DNA of 64,000 bases, from the NCBI GenBank assembly GCA_963707145.1, contig CAVPOQ010000005.1, forward strand, positions 62,001-126,000. Reading direction: 5' to 3'. The DNA comes from RPQJ01 sp963707145. Lineage in GTDB: Bacteria > Pseudomonadota > Gammaproteobacteria > Steroidobacterales > Steroidobacteraceae. The position numbers and the translations under genes were made by a program. Of the stretch, positions 36,455 through 50,901 are shown piece after piece. Below the pieces are notes generated by a model, which searched no databases, was not told where the DNA came from, and was given only the letters and a program-made list of their open reading frames with translations. Within the stretch, counting starts at the first letter, position 1; each line of letters begins with the position of its first letter.

Positions 36455-37196
36455 ATGAAACGGAGATACTCACGGATTTCTCTGTCCGGCGGCCTGGCGC
36501 TGTTGCTGGCAGCGGCGGCGGGTCTGGCTCAAGCGGGTTCCGGACCGCTGCCGCCGAATTCACATGCGTTCGGCAAGGGCTACGACGAACACGCCACAGG
36601 TTGGCTGGAATGGGCCCTGGCGGCACCCGCCCCGACCAATCCGATCCTCGACACGGACGGCAGCTACGGCGCGATGGGGCAGTCCGGCAAGGTCTGGTAC
36701 CTGGCGGGAACGAGCGGTGGGGCGGCGACGCGGTCGCTCACCGTGCCGACGGGCACGGCGCTGTTCTTCCCGATCGTGAACTCGTTCTGGGTCAACACGC
36801 CGGAACTGGGTGATCCACCGTGGTCGGATGCGCAGGAAGCGTACGCGCGCGCCGTGCTCGCGGTCGACGTCGACACGTCCCAGAACCTCGTGCTCGAGAT
36901 CGACGGGAAGTCCTACGCCGTGACCCCGGACGTTCCGCGTGCCGAGCACCGTGGGGAATTGCGTGCTGCCGGTCGACAATCTGTTCGTCTACTTCGGCTT
37001 TCCCGTGAATGCCGGCCCGCATGAATGTGTCGTGGACGGCTACTGGGCGCTGCTGCCGCCGCTCTCGGTTGGCAAGCACACGATTCGCTTCGCAGGTGGG
37101 TTTGCCTCGAGCGGATTCGCGCTGAACGTGACCTACCTGATCACGGTCAAGCCTCGCCAGAAGCTCGGCAAGAGCGCGATGTCGACGCACCACTGA
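36455..37196 (+). CDS. Secreted protein of an uncharacterised family (frame broken once)
   Basis: The conceptual 246-residue product (one base skipped near 36938) has a signal peptide (about 1-29, ending AQA). The domain reads GKGYDEHATGWLEWALAAP, PILDTDGSYGAMGQSGKVWY, LAGTSGG, LTVPTGTALFFPIVNS and, after the shift, NCVLPVDNLFVYFG and LSVGKHTIRFAGGF. This arrangement recurs in hypothetical secreted proteins of many soil bacteria; no activity is known. The first frame alone would end at 37024 with a non-homologous tail. The start at 36455 has GAGGG eight bases upstream, better than the ATG at 36449. Confidence 0.75.
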
Positions 37197-37228
37197 GCGT
37201 GCGCCTCATCCGGACTCCGTCCGGAAGC

Positions 37229-37262
37229 TGAACCCCGTGGGCCCACGGGCCCATGGGGTTCC
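37229..37262. terminator. Long hairpin between the two secreted-protein genes
   Basis: AACCCC-G-TGGGCCC and GGGCCCA-T-GGGGTT form a long stem with one G-T pair and a two-base loop. No T-run follows on the plus strand, so it may be a Rho-independent-like or mRNA-stabilising structure for the upstream gene. Confidence 0.5.
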
Positions 37263-37274
37263 CTGCCGCTGCAC

Positions 37275-37549
37275 CGCGGCGACATACATTTGTCAGTCGG
37301 ATTCGGCGCAAGGCAACTTGCGCTTCATTACATAAGCGAGTAATCGGGACCGTGGAACTCCCCCTGATACTGCCCGAGCAGGCAGCAGGTCCGCGCAAGG
37401 AGCGCGTCGGGAGACTCGACCATGGTCGTTCCGATTTCCAATTCATCTCTTCAACGACGCCGGTCCGTTTCAAGCGGGCCGGAGCAGGGGGCGGGCGGGC
37501 TTTTTCGTCTGCGCGCGACTGTTGGTCAACAGGAAAGAGGGAATACGAC
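37275..37549 (+). promoter_or_regulatory. Long leader B, homologous to leader A
   Basis: The same ordered blocks appear as upstream of the 36.5-kb gene: CATACATT-TGTCA (37283-37295), CTTCAACGACGCCGGTCCGT (37449-37468), the G-rich segment, and AAGAGGGAA before the ATG. CCGGTCCG (37460-37467) and CGGGCCGG (37475-37482) form an 8-bp hairpin. TTTTT follows 18 bases later. CTGTTG-GT-CAACAG lies just before the ribosome-binding site. Spacing to the start codon agrees with leader A within a few bases, so the two were probably duplicated with their genes' control. Confidence 0.5.
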
Positions 37550-40021
37550 ATGAGCAGCTGGAAATACTCGACGGTCCTCAGGGTCGCGGTAACGGCGGCG
37601 ATCGCCTCGACGCTGGTGGCAGGGGGTGCCCTCGCCGGTGATCTCGAAGGCGCGGCCCGGCGGCACGTGGCAAGCCAGAACGGCGTTGGGGCGGATGCGC
37701 TGAAGCTCGGTGCGGCCGAGCAGGGATACCTGCCTCTGACCGGCGCCCGATTCACCATCTTCAAGTTCTATACCACGGACGGGGCGGTCTACGGCGCCAC
37801 GGTGGATGCGGCGAGCGGCATGCCGGTCGAGCACGCCGACCTCGTGGCGAACGAAGCGCAGGCGCGACTGCGCAAGTACGGCACCATCGAACCCGCGCTG
37901 TACGAGCGCATGGCGGCCAATCCCTCCGCTCGCCTGCCCGTGGCAGTGTGGACCCGCCAGGAAGCCATGAGCCAACTGGGCCGTGGTGGAGGCGGCAGGT
38001 CGCCCGATCTCGTGGCCTTGCAGGCGGTGACCGGTGATGCGGTGTCGCCGGCGGCGGACTTCGCCCGCAACCTCGGCGCGATCGTGACGACGGCGGACCT
38101 TGCACCGGTATTCTTCGCCGACCTGAACGCGGATCAGATCCGCGCGCTCGCCCGGCGCGCCGACGTGATGGCGATCCAGGAGGTGCCGAAGAACCTGATG
38201 CGACTGAACGACGACTCGGCCACCGCGGACCGCTTCGCCAACATCTGGACCAGTGCCAACGGCGGCGGTGCGCGCGATCGCGGTGCACGAGGACGACGGC
38301 GTGTTCCTGAACCAGTTCCTCCACAGCGGGCCGCGTCCCGTCACCTACTGGAACCCGGGCACTCCGAACGTGGGCAGCCATGCCACCAACGTCGCCGGCG
38401 TGATCGCCTCGACGCACAACTGGCGGCGCGGTGGGGCCTTCGGCATCAGCGAAATCCTGTCGGCGAACTTCCAGAGTTTCGCCAACGCCCAGAACATCGT
38501 GAACTCTGCCGGCTGGGCAATCCGCTCGGGCGCGGACGCGATCAACATGAGCTGGGGTGGTGGGAGCGGTGGCGGACAGACGTTCTTCACCGCCTGGGTG
38601 GACCACCTCGTCAAGAACTTCGGCGTCCCGATCGTGATCTCCTCGGGCAACGACACGAACTTCGTGCTCTCGCCGAGCCTCGGCTGGAACACGATCTCGG
38701 TCGGCTCCTACTTCGACAACAACACGGGCGGCCAGTCGGACGACGCGATCTCGGTGTTCTCCTCGTACAGGAATCCGCTCGACCCGGTGAGCGGTGTCCG
38801 CTACGAGAAGCCGGACCTGATGGCGATGGGCGGACAGGTGATCGGCCGGAGTCTGCTTCGGCACGGACACGACGGGCACTCAACAACCTGGCGACCGACT
38901 CGACCTGCGGCACGAGCTTCTCGGCGCCGGACGTCTCGGCGGTGGTCGCGCTCGCGGTGGCCGAGGAGCCGGCGCTGCGCGCCAAGGCCGAGGCGATCAA
39001 GGCGGTCGTGATGGCCGGCGCGACGCACAACATCGTCGACGGAGCCAGCATCGGTGACTGCCCCACCTCGCCGACCCCGGGCGACTGCCGCGACGGCGCC
39101 GGGGCGATCAACGCCTACCAGACCATCAAGAACGTCGTCACGCCGGGCAACTGGAAGTTCCAGTACCTGACGCCGGCCTCGTTCCCGGCGGGCTTCATCG
39201 AGTATCCGGTCACCATCAGCAAGAACAAGAACGTGCGCTTCGTGCTGGCGTGGGACTCGACCGCGACCTGCGGCAACCTCGGCACGGCGACCCAGACCTG
39301 CGCCAGCGACGTGCTGAACGCCGACCTGGATCTCGCGCTCTATGATCCGAGCGGTGCGCTGGTCAAGTACTCCGGATACGTGGCCGGTTCCGCCGAAGTG
39401 GTCGACTTCAAGACCCTGGTCACCGGCGTCTACAAGATCCGGATCGTCAGGTGGCGGTTCGACGCGAATACCGACACCTACGCCGGCCTCGCGTGGAACC
39501 TCTCGACGTCGGACACGCTGACTGCAGCGACCGGCGTGACGAGCCTGACGCTGGGCGTGGCCAAGGCGGCACAGACCACCGACAAGGGTCGTTCGTACTG
39601 GGACAATTACGCGATGGCGCCTGGAGTGCCCGATCCCACCGGTTGTGTCGCGTTCATGAACGCGTCGAGGGGTCTCGAGAAGCTGTACAAGGTCACGACG
39701 GTCGCGAACGGCAAGATCACCGCGACGCTGTCGGCCATCGGGTCGGTGCATCCGACCATCAGCAACGACGTGGACGTGGCGATCCTGCGCAAGACCGGTT
39801 CCGCGGACCTGCAGAACGGCCAGATGCTCGCCTGCGGCAACTCGACGGCGTCTGCGTCGGGCCAGGCGCCGGGCACCTACTACATCGTGGTCGATGGGTT
39901 CAACGGTGCGGTTGCGAACTACACGCTCACGGCAACCTTTGCCGCCGGGCTCTCGGCGGACGCGCCGCAGGAAGCGCTGCCGGTTCGCGAGGTGCTGCCT
40001 GAGACCATCGCGGTGGAGTGA
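37550..40021 (+). CDS. Secreted subtilase (S8 serine protease; frame broken)
   Basis: The conceptual product of about 822 residues has a signal peptide (about 1-30) and an I9-like propeptide region (about 30-210). The catalytic segments are AVHEDDGVF (Asp), SHATNVAGVIAS (His, with Ala in place of the usual next Gly), VPIVISSGND (oxyanion Asn) and CGTSFSAPDVSAV (Ser). A C-terminal beta-sandwich follows (FVLAWDS, LDLALYDPSG). The Asp-to-Asn part is in a different frame from both ends. Three single-base skips near 38265, 38852 and 38875 give one continuous protease. All three frames stay open, so no stop exposes the shifts. The enzyme probably acts outside the cell. Confidence 0.8.
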   Translation: MSSWKYSTVLRVAVTAAIASTLVAGGALAGDLEGAARRHVASQNGVGADALKLGAAEQGYLPLTGARFTIFKFYTTDGAVYGATVDAASGMPVEHADLVANEAQARLRKYGTIEPALYERMAANPSARLPVAVWTRQEAMSQLGRGGGGRSPDLVALQAVTGDAVSPAADFARNLGAIVTTADLAPVFFADLNADQIRALARRADVMAIQEVPKNLMRLNDDSATADRFANIWTSANGGGARDRGARGRRRVPEPVPPQRAASRHLLEPGHSERGQPCHQRRRRDRLDAQLAARWGLRHQRNPVGELPEFRQRPEHRELCRLGNPLGRGRDQHELGWWERWRTDVLHRLGGPPRQELRRPDRDLLGQRHELRALAEPRLEHDLGRLLLRQQHGRPVGRRDLGVLLVQESARPGERCPLREAGPDGDGRTGDRPESASARTRRALNNLATDSTCGTSFSAPDVSAVVALAVAEEPALRAKAEAIKAVVMAGATHNIVDGASIGDCPTSPTPGDCRDGAGAINAYQTIKNVVTPGNWKFQYLTPASFPAGFIEYPVTISKNKNVRFVLAWDSTATCGNLGTATQTCASDVLNADLDLALYDPSGALVKYSGYVAGSAEVVDFKTLVTGVYKIRIVRWRFDANTDTYAGLAWNLSTSDTLTAATGVTSLTLGVAKAAQTTDKGRSYWDNYAMAPGVPDPTGCVAFMNASRGLEKLYKVTTVANGKITATLSAIGSVHPTISNDVDVAILRKTGSADLQNGQMLACGNSTASASGQAPGTYYIVVDGFNGAVANYTLTATFAAGLSADAPQEALPVREVLPETIAVE

Positions 40022-40067
40022 CCTGCGTTTGAGCGGGGACCGCTGCGGCGGTTCTTCGTGATGCTTC

Positions 40068-40099
40068 GAGGCCGGCGGGGAGATCTCGCCGGCCTCTTT
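40068..40099. terminator. Bidirectional terminator between subtilase and FHA gene
   Basis: GAGGCCGGCG (40068-40077) pairs with CGCCGGCCTC (40087-40096) around a nine-base loop and is followed by TTTC. It lies between convergent genes and can serve both. Confidence 0.75.
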
Positions 40100-40109
40100 C
40101 GTTGGGGGG

Positions 40110-41477
40110 TCAGCCGCCCGGGTCGCGCTCGCGCCGCCCGGCGCGCAGGTCCTCGCGCGTTGCGGCGTAGGCCTGCGCGAAGGCCTCTGCAAAGGGGCGC
40201 GGCAGGCCGTCGACCGAGTTCTGTACGAGCATGCGGTGCAGGTCGGCGTAGAGCTCCCAGTACTTCGGCAGCGGGTCCTGCCCCGGTGCGAGTGCGCGCG
40301 CCCGGCCCTCGTCGAACTGCTCCTGGATGCTCTCCGGCGCGAGCTGGCCGAGCACGGCCTCGAGGCCGGCGTGCAGGCCCGCCTGCATCGCGGCTTCGTG
40401 GTCCCGGGCTTCCTGCAGCACGTCGCGCAGCGCATCGACCGGCCCGCCCTGTACCCGGCCGTGCGACTCGAACAGGCGCAGCAGCGCTTCCTCGACGCCC
40501 GAGGACGTGCGCAGCGGATTGCTGCCGACGGCGGGCGCGACGGACTGTGCCGGCGCGGACTGGGCGCGCGCCTGCGCGAGGTCGTTCAGGCCCACGACGG
40601 ACTCGCGCAGCAACTGGCCAGCGACCAGCGGCAGCATCGACTGCGCTTCGGGGGAGAGCGCCGCGGGGTCGACGCCGGCACCGCGGCAGAAAGCCTGCAC
40701 GGCCGTGCGCAGGTCCGTCCAGGTGGAGGCCTGCTGATGAAACGGCTGCACCTGCTGGCGCGCGGCGATCCGGCCCTGTCGCCGCGCCATCGCGTCGGCG
40801 AGTTCCTGGCGGGTGATGGCGCGGGTGCTGAGCGCCCAGTCCGGCGAGCCGGGGGAGTCGGGCGGAGTGTCCGACGGGCTCTCCTCCGGCTCCCCGGCGG
40901 TGGGCGGCACCGCCCCGTGCTGTGCCGGCGGGGTGCCCCGCGGCCTGACGAGTCCGGTGCGGCCTACGCCCAGGCGCTTCGGGGTCGATTCGCGCGGCAA
41001 CTTCAGCCCGAACGCGTTGCGGATCGAGACCGACCCGGAGGGATCCGGATCCGGCTGCCGGAACAGGCTGTCCACGTCGAGGTCCGCGCCGATGCCCGAG
41101 TCGAGGTGCCTCGCGGCCGAATGCTCCTCGTGCGCAGCCGGCAGGAAGTCGATGCGCGCATCCACGGTCACCACCAGATCGAAGTCGCCGAGGCGCAGCC
41201 GGTCGCCGTCGTGCAGTTCGACCGGTCCGCTGGCGGAGACCGGCTCCTCGGCGTCGTTGACGTACACGCCGTTGGTGCTCGTGTCGCGCAGCCAATAGGT
41301 GCCATTGCGGTACTCGATCTCGCAGTGGTGCCCGGAGACGATGCGCTTCGGGTCGGGCAGCACCCAGTCGTTATCCGGCGCACGGCCGATGGTCCCGCCG
41401 TTCACGCCGAACACGCGGGCGCGGTGCTCGCCGAGCTCGCGATACTGGTCGCTGATGACGCGCAGCTTGATGGCCAT
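40110..41477 (-). CDS. tagH: FHA-domain protein of the type VI secretion TagH family
   Basis: The 455-residue protein has an N-terminal FHA domain (about 5-110) with GGTIGRAPDNDWVLPD, SGHHCEIEYRNGTYWLRD and STNGVYVND. It has a Pro/Ala-rich middle and a C-terminal domain (about 240-440) that closes KYWELYADLHRMLVQNSVDG and FAEAFAQAYAAT, as in T6SS-associated TagH/ImpI. In T6SS clusters it scaffolds phospho-threonine signalling by the PpkA kinase. No other T6SS gene is in the window, so here it stands alone. It starts 56 bases from the divergent DUF1820 gene. Confidence 0.8.
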   Translation of the reverse strand: MAIKLRVISDQYRELGEHRARVFGVNGGTIGRAPDNDWVLPDPKRIVSGHHCEIEYRNGTYWLRDTSTNGVYVNDAEEPVSASGPVELHDGDRLRLGDFDLVVTVDARIDFLPAAHEEHSAARHLDSGIGADLDVDSLFRQPDPDPSGSVSIRNAFGLKLPRESTPKRLGVGRTGLVRPRGTPPAQHGAVPPTAGEPEESPSDTPPDSPGSPDWALSTRAITRQELADAMARRQGRIAARQQVQPFHQQASTWTDLRTAVQAFCRGAGVDPAALSPEAQSMLPLVAGQLLRESVVGLNDLAQARAQSAPAQSVAPAVGSNPLRTSSGVEEALLRLFESHGRVQGGPVDALRDVLQEARDHEAAMQAGLHAGLEAVLGQLAPESIQEQFDEGRARALAPGQDPLPKYWELYADLHRMLVQNSVDGLPRPFAEAFAQAYAATREDLRAGRRERDPGG

Positions 41478-41533
41478 GGTTGCGGCACCCTTGTAATATG
41501 GCCCGACCCACTCCGCAAGCGCATGCGTCTCAC

Positions 41534-41875
41534 ATGGCGGCCAGCCATCTCTACAAGGTCGTGTTCCACGCGCAGGGCAAGGTCTACGAGATCTACGCCC
41601 GCAAGGTGGGGCACGGCGCCCTGTTCGGCTTCGTGGAGGTCGAGGAACTCGTGTTCGGCGAGCGCTCGGCGGTGGTGGTGGACCCCTCGGAGGAGCGCAT
41701 CAAGGCCGAGTTCGAGGGTGTGAAGCGCACCTTCCTGCCGCTGCACTCCGTGATCCGCATCGACGAGGTGCGCAAGGGCGGCGTCAGCAAGGTCGTCTCT
41801 GCCGACACCTCGAACGTCACGCCGTTCCCGGTCCCGCTCTACACGCCCGGCGAGCCCGGTCCGCGCGGCAAGTAG
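41534..41875 (+). CDS. DUF1820 family protein
   Basis: The 113-residue cytoplasmic protein of the gammaproteobacterial DUF1820 family reads SHLYKVVFHAQGKVYEIYARKV, then FVEVEELVFGERS, FLPLHSVIRIDEV and a proline-rich tail. The function is unknown. An in-frame ATG at 41498 would add 12 residues not typical of the family. It is followed after 76 bases by purL in the same direction. Confidence 0.88.
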   Translation: MAASHLYKVVFHAQGKVYEIYARKVGHGALFGFVEVEELVFGERSAVVVDPSEERIKAEFEGVKRTFLPLHSVIRIDEVRKGGVSKVVSADTSNVTPFPVPLYTPGEPGPRGK

Positions 41876-41951
41876 CGCGCCCGTCGGCTGGCCGGCGGAC
41901 ACCCGCTCCGGTATGATCCGGCGCCCCTGCCAGACCGGCGGCGGCCTCCAC

Positions 41952-45849
<3,898 letters not shown>

Positions 45850-45890
45850 GCGCTGGGCGCAGCCTGCCGGGCGGCGGGCCCGGCGCGGGA

Positions 45891-46607
45891 TCACTCCGCG
45901 CCGGCGGCCCGACCGATCTGGGTGATCTTGTCGATGGACTCCTCGGCGAAGAAGCGCCGGACCATCATCGACTGCTGCAGCTTTCCCTTGCGCACGTATG
46001 CCTCGTAGAGCACGTCCTTGACGAGCTCGAGCAGCACGCCCGCCTCGTAGGAGCCGATCTCCGGCATCGAGGGCCAGGGATCGGCGTCGCTGCCGAACAG
46101 CACCTTCTTGACCGCGGCGAAGGTCTCGGCGTCGATCTCCGCCATCTCGCGAGCCTCCGCGAGCTGGTTGAAGATCCGCATTCGACCGTTCTCGCCGAGG
46201 TCGCGGATCAGGGTCTGCGTGGTACGCCGGCACATCGAGGCGAAGGCGTTGAACTGGCCTGCCGAGTAGCAGGCGAGCGCCTCCCGGAACAGCTTCTCGC
46301 TGTCCTCGGGCAGGTAGGTGAAATTGAACTTCTCGCGTGCGCGCTCGAGCTCGACGAAGTTGCTCGCCAGCTCGACGCGGCTGCTGCCGTAGATCTTCAC
46401 GGCGAAGCGCAGGAACACCGGCGCGTTGCAGGCATCGCAGCGGTAGACGATTCCCACGTGCGTCGGCCGAGCCGCGCTGAGCTCGGCGAACTGCGGCACG
46501 GACACGGCAGTGACGTGCGAGAACACCTGGCAGTGCGGGCAGTTCAGCGCCAGGCTGCGTTCCTGATCGTGATGCAGGCGGCTGTTGGCGTCGACGTACA
46601 CGGACAT
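45891..46607 (-). CDS. Hypothetical protein with zinc-ribbon-like CxxC pairs
   Basis: The 238-residue cytoplasmic protein has NCPHCQVFSHVTAVS and YRCDACNAPVF, two CxxC pairs that could bind zinc. A helical C-terminal part follows (CRRTTQTLIRDLG, then VRRFFAEESIDKITQIG). It resembles DUF4145-type proteins, which often accompany nucleic-acid systems, but this assignment is tentative. It is the last of three same-strand genes with hutH. No membrane segment is seen. Confidence 0.7.
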   Translation of the reverse strand: MSVYVDANSRLHHDQERSLALNCPHCQVFSHVTAVSVPQFAELSAARPTHVGIVYRCDACNAPVFLRFAVKIYGSSRVELASNFVELERAREKFNFTYLPEDSEKLFREALACYSAGQFNAFASMCRRTTQTLIRDLGENGRMRIFNQLAEAREMAEIDAETFAAVKKVLFGSDADPWPSMPEIGSYEAGVLLELVKDVLYEAYVRKGKLQQSMMVRRFFAEESIDKITQIGRAAGAE

Positions 46608-46671
46608 GGGCGGGTTCGCGGCGGGTGGACCGCGCCGAGTGTAGCCGATGCGCGGCTCGGTGGTGCAACGC

Positions 46672-47313
46672 TCAGGCGCCGTCGGGGCGGTCCCGTCCCG
46701 CGGTCCTGCCGCGCTTCTCCACCACGAGGGCGTCGCCGTCGAGACGGACTTCGAAGCGCGCACCGTCGGACATCGGCCGCCAGGGGCTCGCGCGCTCGCT
46801 TCGGACCACGATGCTGGACCAGTTCGAGTCCGGCGCCGCGCGCGTCCAGAGGTCGGTGCCACTTGGTTCAGCCAGCGCGAACGCGACCGACGCGGGCTTC
46901 CCGGAGTCGGTCGCGGCGCGTGTCCCGAGCGACTCGAGCCGGTACACGGGCTTCAGACCGAGCGCGGCGGCACGCGCGGTCCAGCCGAGCTCGCGCACCT
47001 CGAGCCGCCATTCGTCGCCCTCGAGCTCGAACACCTGCATCCGCCCGGAGGGCAGGCGCGTGAGCGTGGCTCGGTAGCGGCGCGGCCCCGACCGCTCGAA
47101 GAAGACGCCAGCCACCGCCTGCCCGCGCGCGACGGGCTCATAGGTGTCGAGGTGGCGGGCCACCGGCCAGACCGTGCCGACTGCGAGCGCCGCGACGAGG
47201 GCCAGCAGCAGGTTGCCCGCCGCGGCCCAGCGCCGTCCCGACAGCCAGCGGCTCCAGGCAATCAGCGCCGCGACGATCGAGAAGCCGGCGAGGACGAGCA
47301 GCGGCGCATCCAT
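46672..47313 (-). CDS. Two-helix membrane protein of unknown function
   Basis: The 213-residue protein has two N-terminal transmembrane helices (LLVLAGFSIVAALIAW and AAGNLLLALVAALAVGTVW). A soluble periplasmic domain follows, with repeated beta-strand patterns (RYRATLTRLPSGRMQVFELE, EWRLEVREL) and ends in a basic tail. It starts six bases after the hutH stop on the same strand and is probably co-expressed. The family is not recognised; similar proteins occur as hypotheticals in gammaproteobacteria. Confidence 0.7.
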   Translation of the reverse strand: MDAPLLVLAGFSIVAALIAWSRWLSGRRWAAAGNLLLALVAALAVGTVWPVARHLDTYEPVARGQAVAGVFFERSGPRRYRATLTRLPSGRMQVFELEGDEWRLEVRELGWTARAAALGLKPVYRLESLGTRAATDSGKPASVAFALAEPSGTDLWTRAAPDSNWSSIVVRSERASPWRPMSDGARFEVRLDGDALVVEKRGRTAGRDRPDGA

Positions 47314-47319
47314 GCGCGC

Positions 47320-48840
47320 TCAGCCCAGCATGCGCGAGCAGGTCCCGGCGCGCACCAGGCGCGCGAGCGTGTCGATGTCCCGGTCGAGACGGTGATCCTG
47401 CCGGCGCAGCGGCACGTGCTCGCGGATCATCGCGAGCACGCGCTGCAGCTCGGGCGTCGTGGTGAGCGGCCGCATCGAATCCACCGCGTGCGCGGCGGCG
47501 AGCAACTCGATGCCGAGCACCGCGGCCACGTTGGCGCAGATGGCGAGCAGCTTGCGGCCCGCCCACGGCGCCATGCTGACGTGGTCCTCCTGGCCGGCGG
47601 AGGTCGGCAGGCTGTCCACCGAGGCCGGGTGGGCGAGCGTCTTGTTCTCCGACACCAGCGCCGCGGCCGTGACGTGCGCCATCATGAAGCCCGATTCGAG
47701 CCCGGGCTCGTTGGCGAGGAACATGTTGAGGTTCGGGTTCACGCGCCGGTCGAGCAGGTCGATGCGACGCTCCGAGATGCTGCCGAGCTCGGCCACGGCG
47801 ATCGCGAGGAAGTCGCTCACGAAGCCGACCGGCTCGGCGTGGAAATTGCCGCCCGAGAGGATGTCGTCGGCGAAGATGAGCGGGTTGTCCGAGACGCCGT
47901 TCACCGCGGCGCCGAGCACCTCGCGCGCGTGCGCGAGCGTGTGCTCGACGGCGCCGAACACCTGCGGCATGCAGCGCACGGCATACGGATCCTGCACGCG
48001 CTCGCACCGCTCGTGGCTCTTGAGGATCTCGCTGTCGGTGAGCAGCATGCGCAGCCGGCGCGCCACCTCGACCTGGCCGGGCAGCCGGCTCGCCGCGTGG
48101 ATGCGCGCGTCGAACGGTGCGTGGCTGCCGGCCAACCCCTCGACCGTCAGCGCGCCGGCGACGATCGAGGCGTCGAGCAGCCGTTCCGCCTGGAACAATC
48201 CCTCGAGCGCGAGTGCGAGGGACAGCTGCGTGCCGTTCAGCAGCGCGAGCCCTTCCTTGGCCTGCATCGCGAGCGGCTCGAAGCCCGCGGCGCGCGGCAC
48301 CGCCTCGCCCTCGAGCCGCTCCGCCCCGCGCATCGCCTCGCCCTCGCCGATCAGCGCGAGCCCGATGTGCGCAAGTGGCGCGAGGTCGCCGGAGGCGCCC
48401 ACCGAGCCCTGCGCCGGCACGACCGGCAGCACGTCGGCGTCGAGCAGCGCGAGCAGCAGGTCGGCGATCAGCGTCCGTGCGCCTGAGTTTCCCGCCGCGA
48501 GCGCATTGGCCTTCAGCAGCAGCATGCGTCGCACGAGGTGCGGCGGCAGCGGCTCGCCGGTGCCACAGGCGTGGCTGCGCACGAGGTTCAGCTGCAGCCG
48601 GCGGGTCTGCCCGGCCGGGATCACGCGGCTCGCAAACGCGCCAAAGCCGGTGTTGATGCCGTAGGTGACGTCGCCGCGCGCGATCGCGCGCTCCACCGCT
48701 TCCACCGAGGCCTGCATGCGGCCGCGAGCGGCCTCGGCGAGGCGCACGCGCGGTCGCCGCGACTCGAAGTCGCGCAACTCCTGGAGCGTGAGCCGCGTCC
48801 CGTCGATCTCGAGCACCGCACTCTGTCCGGCTGTCGCCAT
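47320..48840 (-). CDS. hutH: Histidine ammonia-lyase
   Basis: The enzyme deaminates histidine to urocanate. The 506 residues match HutH (about 510). The MIO prosthetic group forms from Ala-Ser-Gly in GSVGASGDLAPLAHI, with YGINTGFG and NLVRSHACGTGEPL in the substrate pocket. TSAGQEDHVSMAPWAGRKL and the Glu in GIELLAAAH match HAL rather than tyrosine or phenylalanine lyases. No other hut gene is in the window. It lies between ettA (28 bases upstream) and the two-helix membrane gene. Confidence 0.9.
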   Translation of the reverse strand: MATAGQSAVLEIDGTRLTLQELRDFESRRPRVRLAEAARGRMQASVEAVERAIARGDVTYGINTGFGAFASRVIPAGQTRRLQLNLVRSHACGTGEPLPPHLVRRMLLLKANALAAGNSGARTLIADLLLALLDADVLPVVPAQGSVGASGDLAPLAHIGLALIGEGEAMRGAERLEGEAVPRAAGFEPLAMQAKEGLALLNGTQLSLALALEGLFQAERLLDASIVAGALTVEGLAGSHAPFDARIHAASRLPGQVEVARRLRMLLTDSEILKSHERCERVQDPYAVRCMPQVFGAVEHTLAHAREVLGAAVNGVSDNPLIFADDILSGGNFHAEPVGFVSDFLAIAVAELGSISERRIDLLDRRVNPNLNMFLANEPGLESGFMMAHVTAAALVSENKTLAHPASVDSLPTSAGQEDHVSMAPWAGRKLLAICANVAAVLGIELLAAAHAVDSMRPLTTTPELQRVLAMIREHVPLRRQDHRLDRDIDTLARLVRAGTCSRMLG

Positions 48841-48868
48841 CCTGCCTCCGCCGCGCAGTGTATCCGGC

Positions 48869-50536
<1,668 letters not shown>

Positions 50537-50665
50537 GGGCTGGGGCTTCGCGGGGGAGGCGGAAAAAGGGCCGGGATTATGCGGCCTCGGGCCGTCCTGC
50601 GCCACGCGCGCATCCGTGCTGCACCGGCTCGCCGGGCGCTGGTCGAGGGCTCTCCGTCGAACGGC

Positions 50666-50776
50666 CGGCGGGGATTCGGGGTGCCGTCGCGGGGACGCCG
50701 TGAATCCATCCGTGGAGGCTCGCGCGCGGCGTCCCTGCCGCGCGACGCCCCGCGATGGCACCCCGAATCCCCGCCG
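50666..50776. repeat. Structured repeat, copy 1 (29-bp arms around a conserved core)
   Basis: Arms at 50666-50694 and 50748-50776 form a 29-bp inverted repeat with one G-T pair (it starts CGGCGGGGATTCGGGGTGCC). Inside is a core of about 53 bases containing GTGAATCC, TCCA-TGGA and a hairpin GCGCGGC-GTCCCT-GCCGCGC. The same core, reversed, recurs in copy 2 with different but still self-complementary arms. The surrounding 598-base gap has no gene. It may be a REP-like mobile or transcript-processing element. Confidence 0.75.
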
Positions 50777-50901
50777 CCCTGCGGTGGCGGTCCGTAGCGT
50801 GTCGCGGCGGCGACCGCGGGAACTCGCGCCGCGCTGCTGCCGGCCGTTGCCGTCGCACGATCCTGCGATGTTGGGTGCGGTCGCAGGCTCCGAAGCGGGG
50901 A

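Noticed and set aside
36185..37549. c-di-GMP riboswitch in the two homologous leaders
   Set aside because: The conserved core of the GEMM-I class was not found. The leaders share other blocks instead.
40110..41477. A complete type VI secretion locus
   Set aside because: Only the FHA protein is present; neighbours are unrelated.
47320..48840. Tyrosine or phenylalanine ammonia-lyase
   Set aside because: The pocket segments and the Glu in GIELLAAAH match histidine ammonia-lyases.
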